DNA from: Ruminococcus sp.
GTDB taxonomy: Bacteria > Bacillota > Clostridia > Oscillospirales > Acutalibacteraceae
NCBI GenBank assembly: GCA_004558485.1
Contig: SFCS01000010.1
Coordinates: 1 to 51,526, forward strand
Length of the DNA: 51,526 nt
Direction: 5' to 3'
Part shown: positions 41,870-49,660 of the stretch, one piece after another
Layout of the letters: every line of letters begins with the position of its first letter
Numbering within the stretch: position 1 is the first letter of the stretch
Made by a program: the position numbers and the translations under genes
Notes under the pieces: generated by a model
Seen by the model: the letters and a program-made list of their open reading frames with translations, nothing else
Database searches by the model: none
Told to the model about the DNA's origin: nothing

Positions 41870-42544
41870 TCACATATGCGGTAAAATTTCCGTCACGATC
41901 GCCTCGCCGTTTGCGACGCGAAACGCGACATTCCAGCCGCCGTATGTAAAACGATAGACTCTCAGCGGATCGTCCTGATAGGATGGGCGGGGATCCTGCG
42001 CCAGGATCGCGCAAAGTGCCTCCCCCGTTTTTTCGGTGAAATGTGCAGGGAGAGAGTCCGGCAGTTTCACTCTGAGACATTTTTCCCGCACCGCATCCGC
42101 AAAACCGCCGACAGCGTCGGGATGGCAGTCCGTGAAGGGCAGATAGGGCTTGATGTCATAGATCGGCGTGCCATCCATGAGATCGGCGCCGCCGATCGAA
42201 AGCTGCGGCCCGTCCGGCGTGTGCAGCTGCACCCGGAGCAGCCGCACGGAGGACAGCCCGATCGGGTTAGGGCGAAAGGGCGAGCGCGTTGCAAACACGC
42301 CGACGCGCGTGTTGCCGCCGAGGCGCGGCGGGCGCACGGTCGGCGACCATTTTTCCCGCTCTGTCTCGGAAAAATTCCACAAAAGCCACAGGTGCGAAAA
42401 CGCCTCGATCCCGCGCAGGGCGTCGGGATTGCGGTATGCCGGTTCAAAAACGACCGTTGCCGTCAGCATGTCCGCAAGGCCGCTCTGCCGCGGGATGCCG
42501 AACTTTTCGGGAAAATCGGATCGGATGCGTGCAATCGTTTTCAT
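41870..42544 (-). CDS. trmO: tRNA (N6-threonylcarbamoyladenosine37-N6)-methyltransferase TrmO
   Basis: This 224-residue protein of the TsaA/TrmO family methylates t6A37 in certain tRNAs using S-adenosylmethionine. The family motif VFATRSPFRPNPIGLSSVRL is present. Further conserved patches are GIEAFSHLWLLW near the start and DGTPIYDIKPYLPF. The C-terminal extension (RPSYQDDPLRVYRF) is characteristic of the longer bacterial form. It is monocistronic, with a start at MKTIARIRSDF. Confidence 0.92.
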   Translation of the reverse strand: MKTIARIRSDFPEKFGIPRQSGLADMLTATVVFEPAYRNPDALRGIEAFSHLWLLWNFSETEREKWSPTVRPPRLGGNTRVGVFATRSPFRPNPIGLSSVRLLRVQLHTPDGPQLSIGGADLMDGTPIYDIKPYLPFTDCHPDAVGGFADAVREKCLRVKLPDSLPAHFTEKTGEALCAILAQDPRPSYQDDPLRVYRFTYGGWNVAFRVANGEAIVTEILPHM

Positions 42545-42567
42545 ATCTACTCCTGAATATATGCATG

Positions 42568-42595
42568 AAAAAAGGCTTCGCCTTTCGGAGAAGCC
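42568..42595 (-). terminator. Terminator before trmO
   Basis: GGCTTC and GAAGCC form a stem with a 10-nt loop, followed on the minus strand by TTTTTT. It ends the 85-residue gene transcript. Confidence 0.8.
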
Positions 42596-42603
42596 CTCTT
42601 GCC

Positions 42604-42861
42604 TTACTGATTGTCGTTGCCGTACAAATTCAAGCGGAACAGACGCGACTCGTCATCGGGATCGGAGCAGGTGACGGTTGCCTCGCCCACATTGCCCCAG
42701 TCCACTGCGTTTGAAAGTGCCAAAAGCTGCGTCAGACGGCTTTTGAGGTTCAGAATGTCGCCCTCCGGCGTTTTCAGATACACATCACCCTTCGCCGTCG
42801 AAGCAAATTCGATGAGCTTGTTGAAATCGAAATTGTGAATCACTTGATCGGACATTGCCAT
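42604..42861 (-). CDS. Small conserved-type protein of unknown function
   Basis: This 85-residue acidic protein begins MAMSDQVIHNFDFNKLIEF and contains DVYLKTPEGDILNLKSRL. It is predicted to be a mixed alpha/beta fold. GGGAGAGGAGAG supports the start. It is followed by a clear terminator and is monocistronic. No family was recognised. Confidence 0.7.
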   Translation of the reverse strand: MAMSDQVIHNFDFNKLIEFASTAKGDVYLKTPEGDILNLKSRLTQLLALSNAVDWGNVGEATVTCSDPDDESRLFRLNLYGNDNQ

Positions 42862-42923
42862 ACTCTCCTCTCCCTTATCATATGCACCATTATACATGAA
42901 AGCATGCAGAAAAGCAATAGCTT

Positions 42924-43358
42924 TTACACATTTTTTACTTTCGAAAACGACGGAAAAGTGATGTCCGTCTGTGTGCCCTTGTCCACCACCGTCAGCGGCA
43001 CCTCCGGCAGGATGCCTTTGATCATTTCGATGAAACGGTTGCTGCCCGGTCCGGGTGAGCCGACCACCAGATGCACCGCCTCCTGCTGCCGTGCCGTTAC
43101 CGCCACCGTCAGCGCGGGCGCGTCATTGAACAGCACCAAAAGCTGCGCGCCGTGTCTGCCGGCGATATTGTACAGTGTTTGCAGCCGATCTGCGGTGTAT
43201 TCGGAAACCAGTCCCGTCGGCAGCACCGTCACCGCCACCAGCGGCAATTCTCTTTTCGCTGCGATCGCAGCAGCGGCGGCGATCAGATCGTTGCAAGCGG
43301 GCTGGTCGGTGATACACACCATCACGCACTGCTTCTGTTGCTCCTGCAAAGCCCTCAT
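42924..43358 (-). CDS. Universal-stress-protein-like domain protein
   Basis: This 144-residue protein opens with a strand CVMVCITDQPACNDLI and ends its fold with VHLVVGSPGPGSNRFIEMI. This is the glycine-rich nucleotide-loop pattern of USP/KdpD-type domains (G-x2-G-x9-G-S/T style). It would act as a single-domain cytoplasmic protein. The start ATG follows GGACAGGGG. It lies alone between the 85-residue gene and the AraC regulator. ATP binding is inferred. Confidence 0.7.
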   Translation of the reverse strand: MRALQEQQKQCVMVCITDQPACNDLIAAAAAIAAKRELPLVAVTVLPTGLVSEYTADRLQTLYNIAGRHGAQLLVLFNDAPALTVAVTARQQEAVHLVVGSPGPGSNRFIEMIKGILPEVPLTVVDKGTQTDITFPSFSKVKNV

Positions 43359-43441
43359 CCCCTGTCCTGTTCTTGCCTTACAGTATACTGCCCTTTCGCG
43401 AAAAATAGGTGTACAGATTATGAATTTTCAAAAAAATCCGT

Positions 43442-44257
43442 CTAGGCGCGGCGCATGATTCGATAAGCGGTCGGCGTCATGTGACAGTTTTTCTTGAAAA
43501 CGCGGCAAAAATAGGCCGCGCTTTCATAGCCGAGCGTTTCCGCGATATATTCCAGCGTCGCATCGCTGTTTTCAAGCATATCCTGTGCGCGGGCGAGGCG
43601 CAGCTCCGTGCGGTATTCCACCGGGCTTTTCCCGAGATATTCCCGAAAGAGCCGCCGAAACCCACCGCTGCTCATGCCGCACGCCGCCGCAAGCTCCTCC
43701 ACCGAGCCGCCGTCATTCTGTTCGAGCCGCCGCACCGCGGGCAAGATCCCCCGAAACCGTCGATTTTCCTCACCATGTGCCGCCTTGCCGAGAACCGACA
43801 GGATCGTGTATACTGCGGCATACACGGCGACCGGCGAGCGCACCGCCGCTTCAAAGGCGTTCGTCGCCTCGCACAGCAGTGCGGCAACGCGATGCACATA
43901 GCTGCCGTCCAGCAAAAACGGCGCATCCGAAAAGGTCAACAGCTTGCCAGCGTTGTGCAGATTAAATTCCACCAAAAAGGCGTCGTCCTGCTTCTCGGCA
44001 CAATCGTGGTTATACACACTGTAGCAGCTGCCCGCAGGCAGGCAGACGACGCTGCCCGGCTGTGCGTCAAAGGTAGTGCCGTCGGCAGCGGTGTACTGAC
44101 CGTTGCAGCGATGGAGATAGATCAGCCCCGTGCTTTTGCGCGGGGAATCGCGGCGGAAAAGCGCGCCGTTCTGCCACTTCTGTCGCACCGCGAACAGCGA
44201 GGTGAGCGAGAAAGGCGTCGTATACAGCTGTGTAAAATCCGTATAGGTACAGTCCAT
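43442..44257 (-). CDS. AraC-family transcriptional regulator
   Basis: This 271-residue protein has an N-terminal cupin-like sensing domain (residues 1 to about 150) and a C-terminal pair of helix-turn-helices: SVEELAAACGMSSGGFRRLF and ATLEYIAETLGYESAAYFCR. These are followed by the AraC signature region VFKKNCHMTPTAYR. GGAGG lies 7 nt before the ATG. It is divergent from a MATE pump, with 141 bp between, and is the probable regulator of that pump. Confidence 0.93.
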   Translation of the reverse strand: MDCTYTDFTQLYTTPFSLTSLFAVRQKWQNGALFRRDSPRKSTGLIYLHRCNGQYTAADGTTFDAQPGSVVCLPAGSCYSVYNHDCAEKQDDAFLVEFNLHNAGKLLTFSDAPFLLDGSYVHRVAALLCEATNAFEAAVRSPVAVYAAVYTILSVLGKAAHGEENRRFRGILPAVRRLEQNDGGSVEELAAACGMSSGGFRRLFREYLGKSPVEYRTELRLARAQDMLENSDATLEYIAETLGYESAAYFCRVFKKNCHMTPTAYRIMRRA

Positions 44258-44347
44258 GGCCACCCCTCCGCTGTGATTGTAGCACAGACCGGCGGAAAGT
44301 CAAGGGAAAATGTTCGAAAAGTGTAATGAAATCGTTTGATTTGTGGA

Positions 44348-44376
44348 TTGCATCTTTATTGCACATCCCGTATACT
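44348..44376 (+). promoter_or_regulatory. Promoter of the MATE gene
   Basis: TTGCAT and TATACT are 17 bp apart, 22 bp upstream of the ATG at 44,399. It lies in the intergenic region shared with the divergent araC-type gene. Confidence 0.65.
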
Positions 44377-44398
44377 GTCTCGGGAATGAGGGATATTT

Positions 44399-45751
44399 AT
44401 GAAACCCATCAATATGTGCGAGGGACCGCTCGCCAAAAAGATCCTGCGGTTCACCGTGCCGGTCATGCTCACCGGCCTTCTGCAGCTGTTGTACAGCACC
44501 GCCGATGTCGTCATCCTCGGCAATCTCGGCGGCGAGGCATCGGTCAGCGCCGTCGGCGCGACCGCGACCATCATCAATCTGATCGTCAATGTGTTCATGG
44601 GACTTTCAGTCGGCGTCACCGTCACCGCCGCTGCGGCGATCGGCGCAAAGGATGCCGACACCGTGCGGAACACTGTACAGACCACAGCGGTGCTGGGCGT
44701 TATTTGCGGTGCGGTAGCGGGAACGCTCGGCATCCTGTTTTCACCGCTGCTTTTGACCGCCATGCACACGCCGACGGAAACGATGCAACCCGCCGTGCTC
44801 TATATCCGGCTATATTATCTCGGTGCGCCCGCAAACCTATTGTATAATTTCCTCGCCGCACTTTTGCGTGCAAAAGGCGAAACGCGCCTGCCGCTGTTCG
44901 TGCTGATCTTCTCCGGCGCTTTCAAAATTCTCATGACCGTCCTCTTTGTCGGCGGCCTGCACATGGATGTAGCGGGAGCGGCGACGGCAACGGTGCTGTC
45001 GCAATACCTCTCGGCGGTGCTGATGGTGCTGTATCTCTGCCGCCGCAAGGACGAAATGCAACTGCGGCTGCGGCAAAAACACCTGCGTCCGCGGTGGGAC
45101 ATTCTTTGGAAGATCATTCGTCTCGGCGTTCCGTCCGGCGTGCAGAGCGCGGTGTTCTCACTTTCCGCCATGGTGGTGCAATCGGCGGTCAATTCCTTCG
45201 GCGAGGCCATGGTCACGGGCAACACCGCCGCCGGCAACATTGACACCATCTCCTACTCCCTGCATGATGCCTTCTCCTACACCGCCATTTCCTTTGTCGC
45301 GCAGAACCACGGCGCAGGCAAGGAAGCGCGCGTGCGCCGCAGTGTGCTTTTGTGCCTGGGAATGGCAGCGCTGACGGCGATCGTTTCCGGTACGGTGATT
45401 TACCTTTTCGGCAGACCGCTCCTCAATTTGTATATCCCCGGACGGGAGGAAGCCATCGCCTACGGCATGATTCGTTTGAAATACATCTGCCTGCCCTATT
45501 TCTTCCTGGCGGCGATGGATGTCATGAGCGGAGCGCTGCGGGGTCTCGGCAGCGCCGTCGCTCCGGCGGTCATTTCGCTTACCGGTGCCTGCGGTCTGCG
45601 TATTCTGTGGATCTACACGGTCTTTGCGGCATACCGCACGCCCGAGACCATGTTTCTCTGCTTCCCCGTCACATGGGCGGCGACCTTCTTCGCCCTGACG
45701 ATTGACTACTGCATCCTGCGGCGCAGGATGCGAAAGCAAAAAAACGCATAA
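44399..45751 (+). CDS. MATE-family efflux transporter
   Basis: This 450-residue, highly hydrophobic protein has about 12 predicted transmembrane segments in two similar halves. The openings MCEGPLAKKILRFTVPVMLT and LLYSTADVVILGNLGGEASV are diagnostic of the DinF/NorM-type MATE exporters, which use an ion gradient to expel cationic drugs or metabolites. It ends KKQNA-like with a basic tail. The convergent downstream gene is separated by a strong terminator. The substrate is unknown. Confidence 0.94.
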   Translation: MKPINMCEGPLAKKILRFTVPVMLTGLLQLLYSTADVVILGNLGGEASVSAVGATATIINLIVNVFMGLSVGVTVTAAAAIGAKDADTVRNTVQTTAVLGVICGAVAGTLGILFSPLLLTAMHTPTETMQPAVLYIRLYYLGAPANLLYNFLAALLRAKGETRLPLFVLIFSGAFKILMTVLFVGGLHMDVAGAATATVLSQYLSAVLMVLYLCRRKDEMQLRLRQKHLRPRWDILWKIIRLGVPSGVQSAVFSLSAMVVQSAVNSFGEAMVTGNTAAGNIDTISYSLHDAFSYTAISFVAQNHGAGKEARVRRSVLLCLGMAALTAIVSGTVIYLFGRPLLNLYIPGREEAIAYGMIRLKYICLPYFFLAAMDVMSGALRGLGSAVAPAVISLTGACGLRILWIYTVFAAYRTPETMFLCFPVTWAATFFALTIDYCILRRRMRKQKNA

Positions 45752-45752
45752 C

Positions 45753-45793
45753 AAAACCGCCGTGCGATTCTTTTGGATCGCACGGCGGTTTTT
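45753..45793. terminator. Bidirectional terminator
   Basis: AAAACCGCCGTGCGAT and ATCGCACGGCGGTTTT form a perfect 16-bp stem with U-tracts both ways, between the convergent MATE and decarboxylase-like genes. Confidence 0.92.
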
Positions 45794-45796
45794 CAA

Positions 45797-47125
45797 TCAT
45801 CGTATCACTGTACAGCGTTCGACGCCGTAATACCGCAGCTGTGCAAGCACTGCCGCATCCATGCGCTCCCCGCACATGACCGGCGGCACGGCGGGCGGAC
45901 AGGCGATCACCGCCATGCCGCAAACGCGGTCAAGGCAGGCGTCGAGCGGCAGTGTTTCGGTCGGCAAAAACAGCACCTCATGCGGCTGCATCACCGCCGT
46001 CGGGTGCGACAGCGGCGGGCGCAGTGCTGCCGTTTCTGTCCCCTGCGGAAGCGCACAAAGCAGCGCTTCGATCCTTGCAAGTACCTCTTTGTCAAACGGC
46101 GACAGCATCAGCACCAAAAAATCTGCATCATAAAATTCGGGGAAAACACGGTTTTCCCGCAAAACGGCGGCAAGGCTTTCACCACTGTAGCCGCGCGAGC
46201 GTGCATTGACCGTCAGCTTCAGCGGCTCGTCGCCGACCGTTTCAAACCCCGCCGCAGCGAGCTTTTCCCGCAGTGCCGCCGCCCGCGGAAGGAACTTTGC
46301 GAGCGCCGCCGCAAAATCCGGCAGACGGTCGTTTGCTGCGTCGAGCGATTGCAGAATGAGATAGGACGGGCTGCTCGAGCCGAAAAGCGCCATCGCCTCG
46401 ATCGCCCGCTCGTGAAACACCGTCGGCGCAACATCCGCAATGTGCAGATAGGCGCCGCCGGTGAGCACCGGCAGCGTCTTGTGCGCCGAGTCGCAGCACA
46501 TGTCCGCCCCCAGATCCAACGGGTGGCGGGACTGCGGCAGAAAGCGCAGATATGCCCCATGGGCGTTGTCCACCAAAAGCGGCACGCCGCGCGCGTGACA
46601 CACTGCGGCGATCGCCGCCACATCCACCGTGTTGCCGAGATAGTCGGGTGTGGTGATATACACCGCCGTCGGCAGCGCCGCGTCACAAAGCGCCGCCACA
46701 TCCGCCGCCGCGATCTTCCCACTGTAATACGGCTGCGTTTCGTCGGGATAGATCCAACGCACTGCGATATGCAGCAGCGCGGCAGCGTGCACAAACGCCT
46801 TGTGGGCGTTTCTGCCCGCAAGGATGCACGGCGTTTTCCCGCTTTCCGCCGCCGAAAGTGCAGTGAGATACAGCATCGCCTGGATGCACAAGGTTGAGCC
46901 GCCCGCAGAATAAAGCGTGCGTGCGCCGAAAAGGCGCGCGGCGTTTTCCTCGCTTTCGGCGATGATGCCGCGCGGCGCAAACAGATCGTCCGCGCCGTCG
47001 ATCTCCGTGATGTCCAGTGCTTCCACCCCAAGGTAGCCCTTGCCCTTATGCCCCGGCATGTGCAGACGGGTGGGGTTTTCGGCGGCATAGCGCCGCACGA
47101 AATCACAGATCGGCATGCCCATCAT
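45797..47125 (-). CDS. Orn/Lys/Arg decarboxylase-like PLP enzyme
   Basis: This 442-residue fold-type I PLP enzyme contains RLHMPGHKGKG at the N-terminus, LVDNAHGAY in the cofactor region, and DSAHKTLPVLTGGAYLH with the Schiff-base lysine. It matches the short biosynthetic arginine/lysine decarboxylase group that lacks the wing domain. The ATG overlaps the stop of scfB by 4 bp, so the two are translationally coupled. This neighbour is not part of the known SCIFF pathway. It may only share the operon. The substrate is unassigned. Confidence 0.87.
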   Translation of the reverse strand: MMGMPICDFVRRYAAENPTRLHMPGHKGKGYLGVEALDITEIDGADDLFAPRGIIAESEENAARLFGARTLYSAGGSTLCIQAMLYLTALSAAESGKTPCILAGRNAHKAFVHAAALLHIAVRWIYPDETQPYYSGKIAAADVAALCDAALPTAVYITTPDYLGNTVDVAAIAAVCHARGVPLLVDNAHGAYLRFLPQSRHPLDLGADMCCDSAHKTLPVLTGGAYLHIADVAPTVFHERAIEAMALFGSSSPSYLILQSLDAANDRLPDFAAALAKFLPRAAALREKLAAAGFETVGDEPLKLTVNARSRGYSGESLAAVLRENRVFPEFYDADFLVLMLSPFDKEVLARIEALLCALPQGTETAALRPPLSHPTAVMQPHEVLFLPTETLPLDACLDRVCGMAVIACPPAVPPVMCGERMDAAVLAQLRYYGVERCTVIR

Positions 47126-48501
47126 GTGTCCTCAAGCGCGCGGGCAATCGCCACATACAGCGCACATTCCAGTCGTTTGCGGAACAGATCGCAGCCATAG
47201 GCATATACCCCGCGCACCGAACCGGTCGCGTGATAGGCGTTGGCAGCGCAGCCACCGGAGCAATAGAGCCGTGCCCAGCAGTCACGGCACTCCTCCCTTG
47301 CATAGACATTACAGGCGGCAAAATCCTCCTGCACCGCCGTGTTGTCCACGCCGCGCCAGATGTCGCCGAGCTTGAATTTTTCCTCGCCGACAAACTGATG
47401 GCAGGGATACAGATCACCCTGCGGCGTCACCGCCATATATTCCGTGCCGGAGCCGCAGCCGGAAATGCGTTTATAAATGCAGGGGCCGCCCTTCAGATCG
47501 ATCATATAGTGATAGAAGGTGAAGGGCTTTCCCTCCTTATCGCGGCGGCGCATCAGCTGCGCCAGCTTTTCATACTGTTCCATGACGATCGGCTTATCCG
47601 CCTCGGTCAGCGCTGCGGGATCGTCCGGCGCGGCGACGACAGGCTCCATGCTCAGCTCCGTAAAGCCGAGCGAGAGCATTTCCTCGATGTCCTTTAAGAA
47701 ATCGGGGTTGGCATGTGTGAAGGTGCCGCGCATATAATAGCTCTTGTCGCCGCGCGCCTTCACAAACTTCTGAAACTTCGGAACGATGCGGTCAAAGCTG
47801 CCGTTCCCCGCCTGATCCACACGGTAGCGGTCGTGAATTTCCCGCCGTCCGTCCAGGCTCAGAACGACATTGCTCATTTCGCGGTTGGAAAAATCGATCA
47901 CATCGTCGTCGATGAGCATGCCGTTGGTGGTGAGGGTAAAGCGAAAATGCTTGCCGCGCTCCTCTTCGACGCTGCGGGCATATGCCACAAGCCGTTTCAC
48001 CACATCAAAGTTCATGAGCGGCTCGCCGCCGAAAAAGTCCACCTCCAGATTGTGGCGCGTGCCGGAGTTTTCCATCAGGAAGTCCAGTGCGCGCTTGCCC
48101 ACCTCATAGCTCATGAGCGCCTGCTCGCCGTGGTATTTCCCCTGGCCGGCAAAGCAGTAGGCACAGCGCAGATTGCAGGTATGCGCGATATGTAAGCACA
48201 GCGCCTTGATGACGCCGGAGGTCTTTTCCTTGAGCGCCCCCGCCATGGGCGCAAAGGTATCGGGCGCAAACAGCTTTCCGTCCGCTTTGAGTGCCGCTAT
48301 CTGCTCATAACATTCGAGGACATCCTCTTTCGTCACACCCTTGTCGCCGTATGCCGCCGCAAGGGAGGAGACGAGCGCGTCCCTTTCCTCGGTCTCAAAG
48401 CGGGCGATAAGATCATACGCCAGCTCGTCCACCGTGTGGATCGCGCCGGAGCAGACATCGAGCACGATGTTATAGCCGCCCATTTTATACTGATGGATCA
48501 T
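47122..48501 (-). CDS. scfB: SCIFF peptide radical-SAM maturase
   Basis: This 459-residue enzyme installs thioether crosslinks in the SCIFF peptide. An N-terminal peptide-binding (RRE-like) domain is followed by the radical-SAM motif CNLRCAYCFAG (near residue 110) and the SPASM region with Cys residues in GPCIYKRISGCGSG, PCHQFVGEE and CRDCWARLYCSGGCAANAYH. These bind auxiliary iron-sulfur clusters. The arrangement and the adjacent SCIFF gene are diagnostic. It is preceded by a hairpin with a T-run that probably lowers its expression relative to scfA. Confidence 0.97.
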   Translation of the reverse strand: MIHQYKMGGYNIVLDVCSGAIHTVDELAYDLIARFETEERDALVSSLAAAYGDKGVTKEDVLECYEQIAALKADGKLFAPDTFAPMAGALKEKTSGVIKALCLHIAHTCNLRCAYCFAGQGKYHGEQALMSYEVGKRALDFLMENSGTRHNLEVDFFGGEPLMNFDVVKRLVAYARSVEEERGKHFRFTLTTNGMLIDDDVIDFSNREMSNVVLSLDGRREIHDRYRVDQAGNGSFDRIVPKFQKFVKARGDKSYYMRGTFTHANPDFLKDIEEMLSLGFTELSMEPVVAAPDDPAALTEADKPIVMEQYEKLAQLMRRRDKEGKPFTFYHYMIDLKGGPCIYKRISGCGSGTEYMAVTPQGDLYPCHQFVGEEKFKLGDIWRGVDNTAVQEDFAACNVYAREECRDCWARLYCSGGCAANAYHATGSVRGVYAYGCDLFRKRLECALYVAIARALEDT

Positions 48502-48519
48502 CCTGACACCTCATTAAAA

Positions 48520-48545
48520 ATGCCGCCCACAGCCGCGGGCGGCAT
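48520..48545 (-). terminator. Attenuator hairpin between scfA and scfB
   Basis: ATGCCGCCC and GGGCGGCAT form a perfect 9-bp stem followed on the minus strand by TTTTT, 18 bp before scfB. Partial read-through would give excess peptide over maturase. Confidence 0.8.
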
Positions 48546-48564
48546 CGTAGCATTCTACTACTGA

Positions 48565-48714
48565 TTATTTGCGGTCCTTGTTCTCGCACGCCTGGTTGGC
48601 AATACCGCAGCTGGTCTTGCAAGCAGACTGGCAGGAAGTTTGGCATTCACCGCAACCGCCGTTCTTTGCGCTTTCGCAGAGATTGCGGGTCTCGATGGTG
48701 TTGATGTGCTTCAT
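48565..48714 (-). CDS. scfA: SCIFF peptide (six cysteines in forty-five)
   Basis: This 49-residue precursor begins MKHINTIETRNLCES. It carries the core CGECQTSCQSACKTSCG, whose Cys and Thr/Ser partners are crosslinked by ScfB. It is nearly universal in Clostridia, and its biological role is still unclear. GGGGAGG precedes the ATG. One Cys lies earlier (NLCES) and one later (NQACEN) than the core, slightly more cysteines than the typical six. Confidence 0.97.
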   Translation of the reverse strand: MKHINTIETRNLCESAKNGGCGECQTSCQSACKTSCGIANQACENKDRK

Positions 48715-48746
48715 ATCTGTGACCTCCCCTAATAAGTTCTCTTCAT

Positions 48747-48775
48747 ATTGTAGCACAGCGGCAAAAAAAAGTCAA
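48747..48775 (-). promoter_or_regulatory. Strong promoter of scfA
   Basis: On the minus strand TTGACT (48775-48770) and TACAAT (48752-48747) are 17 bp apart, with an extended TGC before the -10. Transcription would start about 26 nt before the scfA ATG. Confidence 0.82.
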
Positions 48776-48863
48776 TCATGAGAGAAAAAAATCGGCGGCT
48801 CTGTGTCTGTGTTGTAAATAGATATGAACCAAAAAGAGAGAAAAAGATGCAGCATGGAAGAAA

Positions 48864-49103
48864 TCAAGTATTTGAAAGCCTTTGGTGAAGGAGATCAAGA
48901 GAAGCTTTGCCGTTCAATGTGCGCATAAGCTGCCTGTTGCTCCGGTGCAGATGCTTTTTTAGTTTTTCGTTTAGTTCCGATACGCTCGAAAACTTTTCCC
49001 AGTTGTAAAAATAGCGCTGATCGTTTCGATGACCTGCCCCACCTTTCCGTATTACTTGTATCTTGAACGGAAATGTCCTCTGAAGCATCTCAAAGAATTT
49101 CAC
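48864..49103 (-). pseudogene. Transposase C-terminal remnant
   Basis: MKFFEMLQRTFPFKIQVI, then a jump to QRYFYNWEKFSSVSELNEKL, then KKHLHRSNRQLMRTLN, is the end of a DDE (rve-type, IS481/IS3-like) transposase. The segment with the last catalytic residues is deleted. No start, inverted repeats or direct repeats were found. The stretch 48,776-48,863 has no other signal. Confidence 0.72.
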
Positions 49104-49139
49104 GGAATTTTTCGGCGTATGTTCTTCAAATCATACAAT

Positions 49140-49646
49140 TCAGGAGACTGTTTTTGTGTTAAAAAACCGAACGGAGAAGGCGGCGTCCGGCACTTCGAGC
49201 GACAAAAGCGTGCCGGAGGTCGCGTCGCTCTGCAAGCGATAGCCATAATCCCCCACGACGCCCGTGAATGTTGCGCCGTCCTTTGCCCATGTGCCGTCCG
49301 CGGAGCGTTTGCAGGCATCGTCCAGTGTTTCCGCAATGAGGCGCACCGCCGCCGTTTGCGGCAGCTTTGACGGCATCGTGTAGGTCAGTCCGCGATAGGC
49401 AACCGTCGTCTTTTCCCCGTCCCATGAAAGCTGCATACCGGAGAGGGATTGTGGCGTGGAAAGCGACAATGTCAGTGTGCCGACGCTGAGCCGTTCGACC
49501 GTTCCCTCCAGTTGCAGATCTCCGTAGGTTGCGACAAAATCACAAAAAAAACGCACCGTTTGCGGCGGTGCGGTTTTTGCGGCGCTGCAGGAGGACAGCA
49601 GCACCGTCAATATACAGCATATAATGAACGAAAAGCCCTTGCGCAT
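49140..49646 (-). CDS. Small lipoprotein
   Basis: This 168-residue protein has a signal peptide MRKGFSFIICCILTVLLSSC ending in a lipobox (LSSC), so it is anchored in the outer leaflet of the membrane. The rest is predicted to be beta-rich, with no recognised domain. It resembles clostridial lipoproteins of a 'FxCDFVATYGDLxLEG' type with unknown role. GAGGGATTGTGG precedes the ATG. It follows the NAD(P)HX repair gene with a small overlap of possible starts and is likely co-transcribed. Confidence 0.82.
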   Translation of the reverse strand: MRKGFSFIICCILTVLLSSCSAAKTAPPQTVRFFCDFVATYGDLQLEGTVERLSVGTLTLSLSTPQSLSGMQLSWDGEKTTVAYRGLTYTMPSKLPQTAAVRLIAETLDDACKRSADGTWAKDGATFTGVVGDYGYRLQSDATSGTLLSLEVPDAAFSVRFFNTKTVS

Positions 49647-49660
49647 CCACAATCCCTCTG

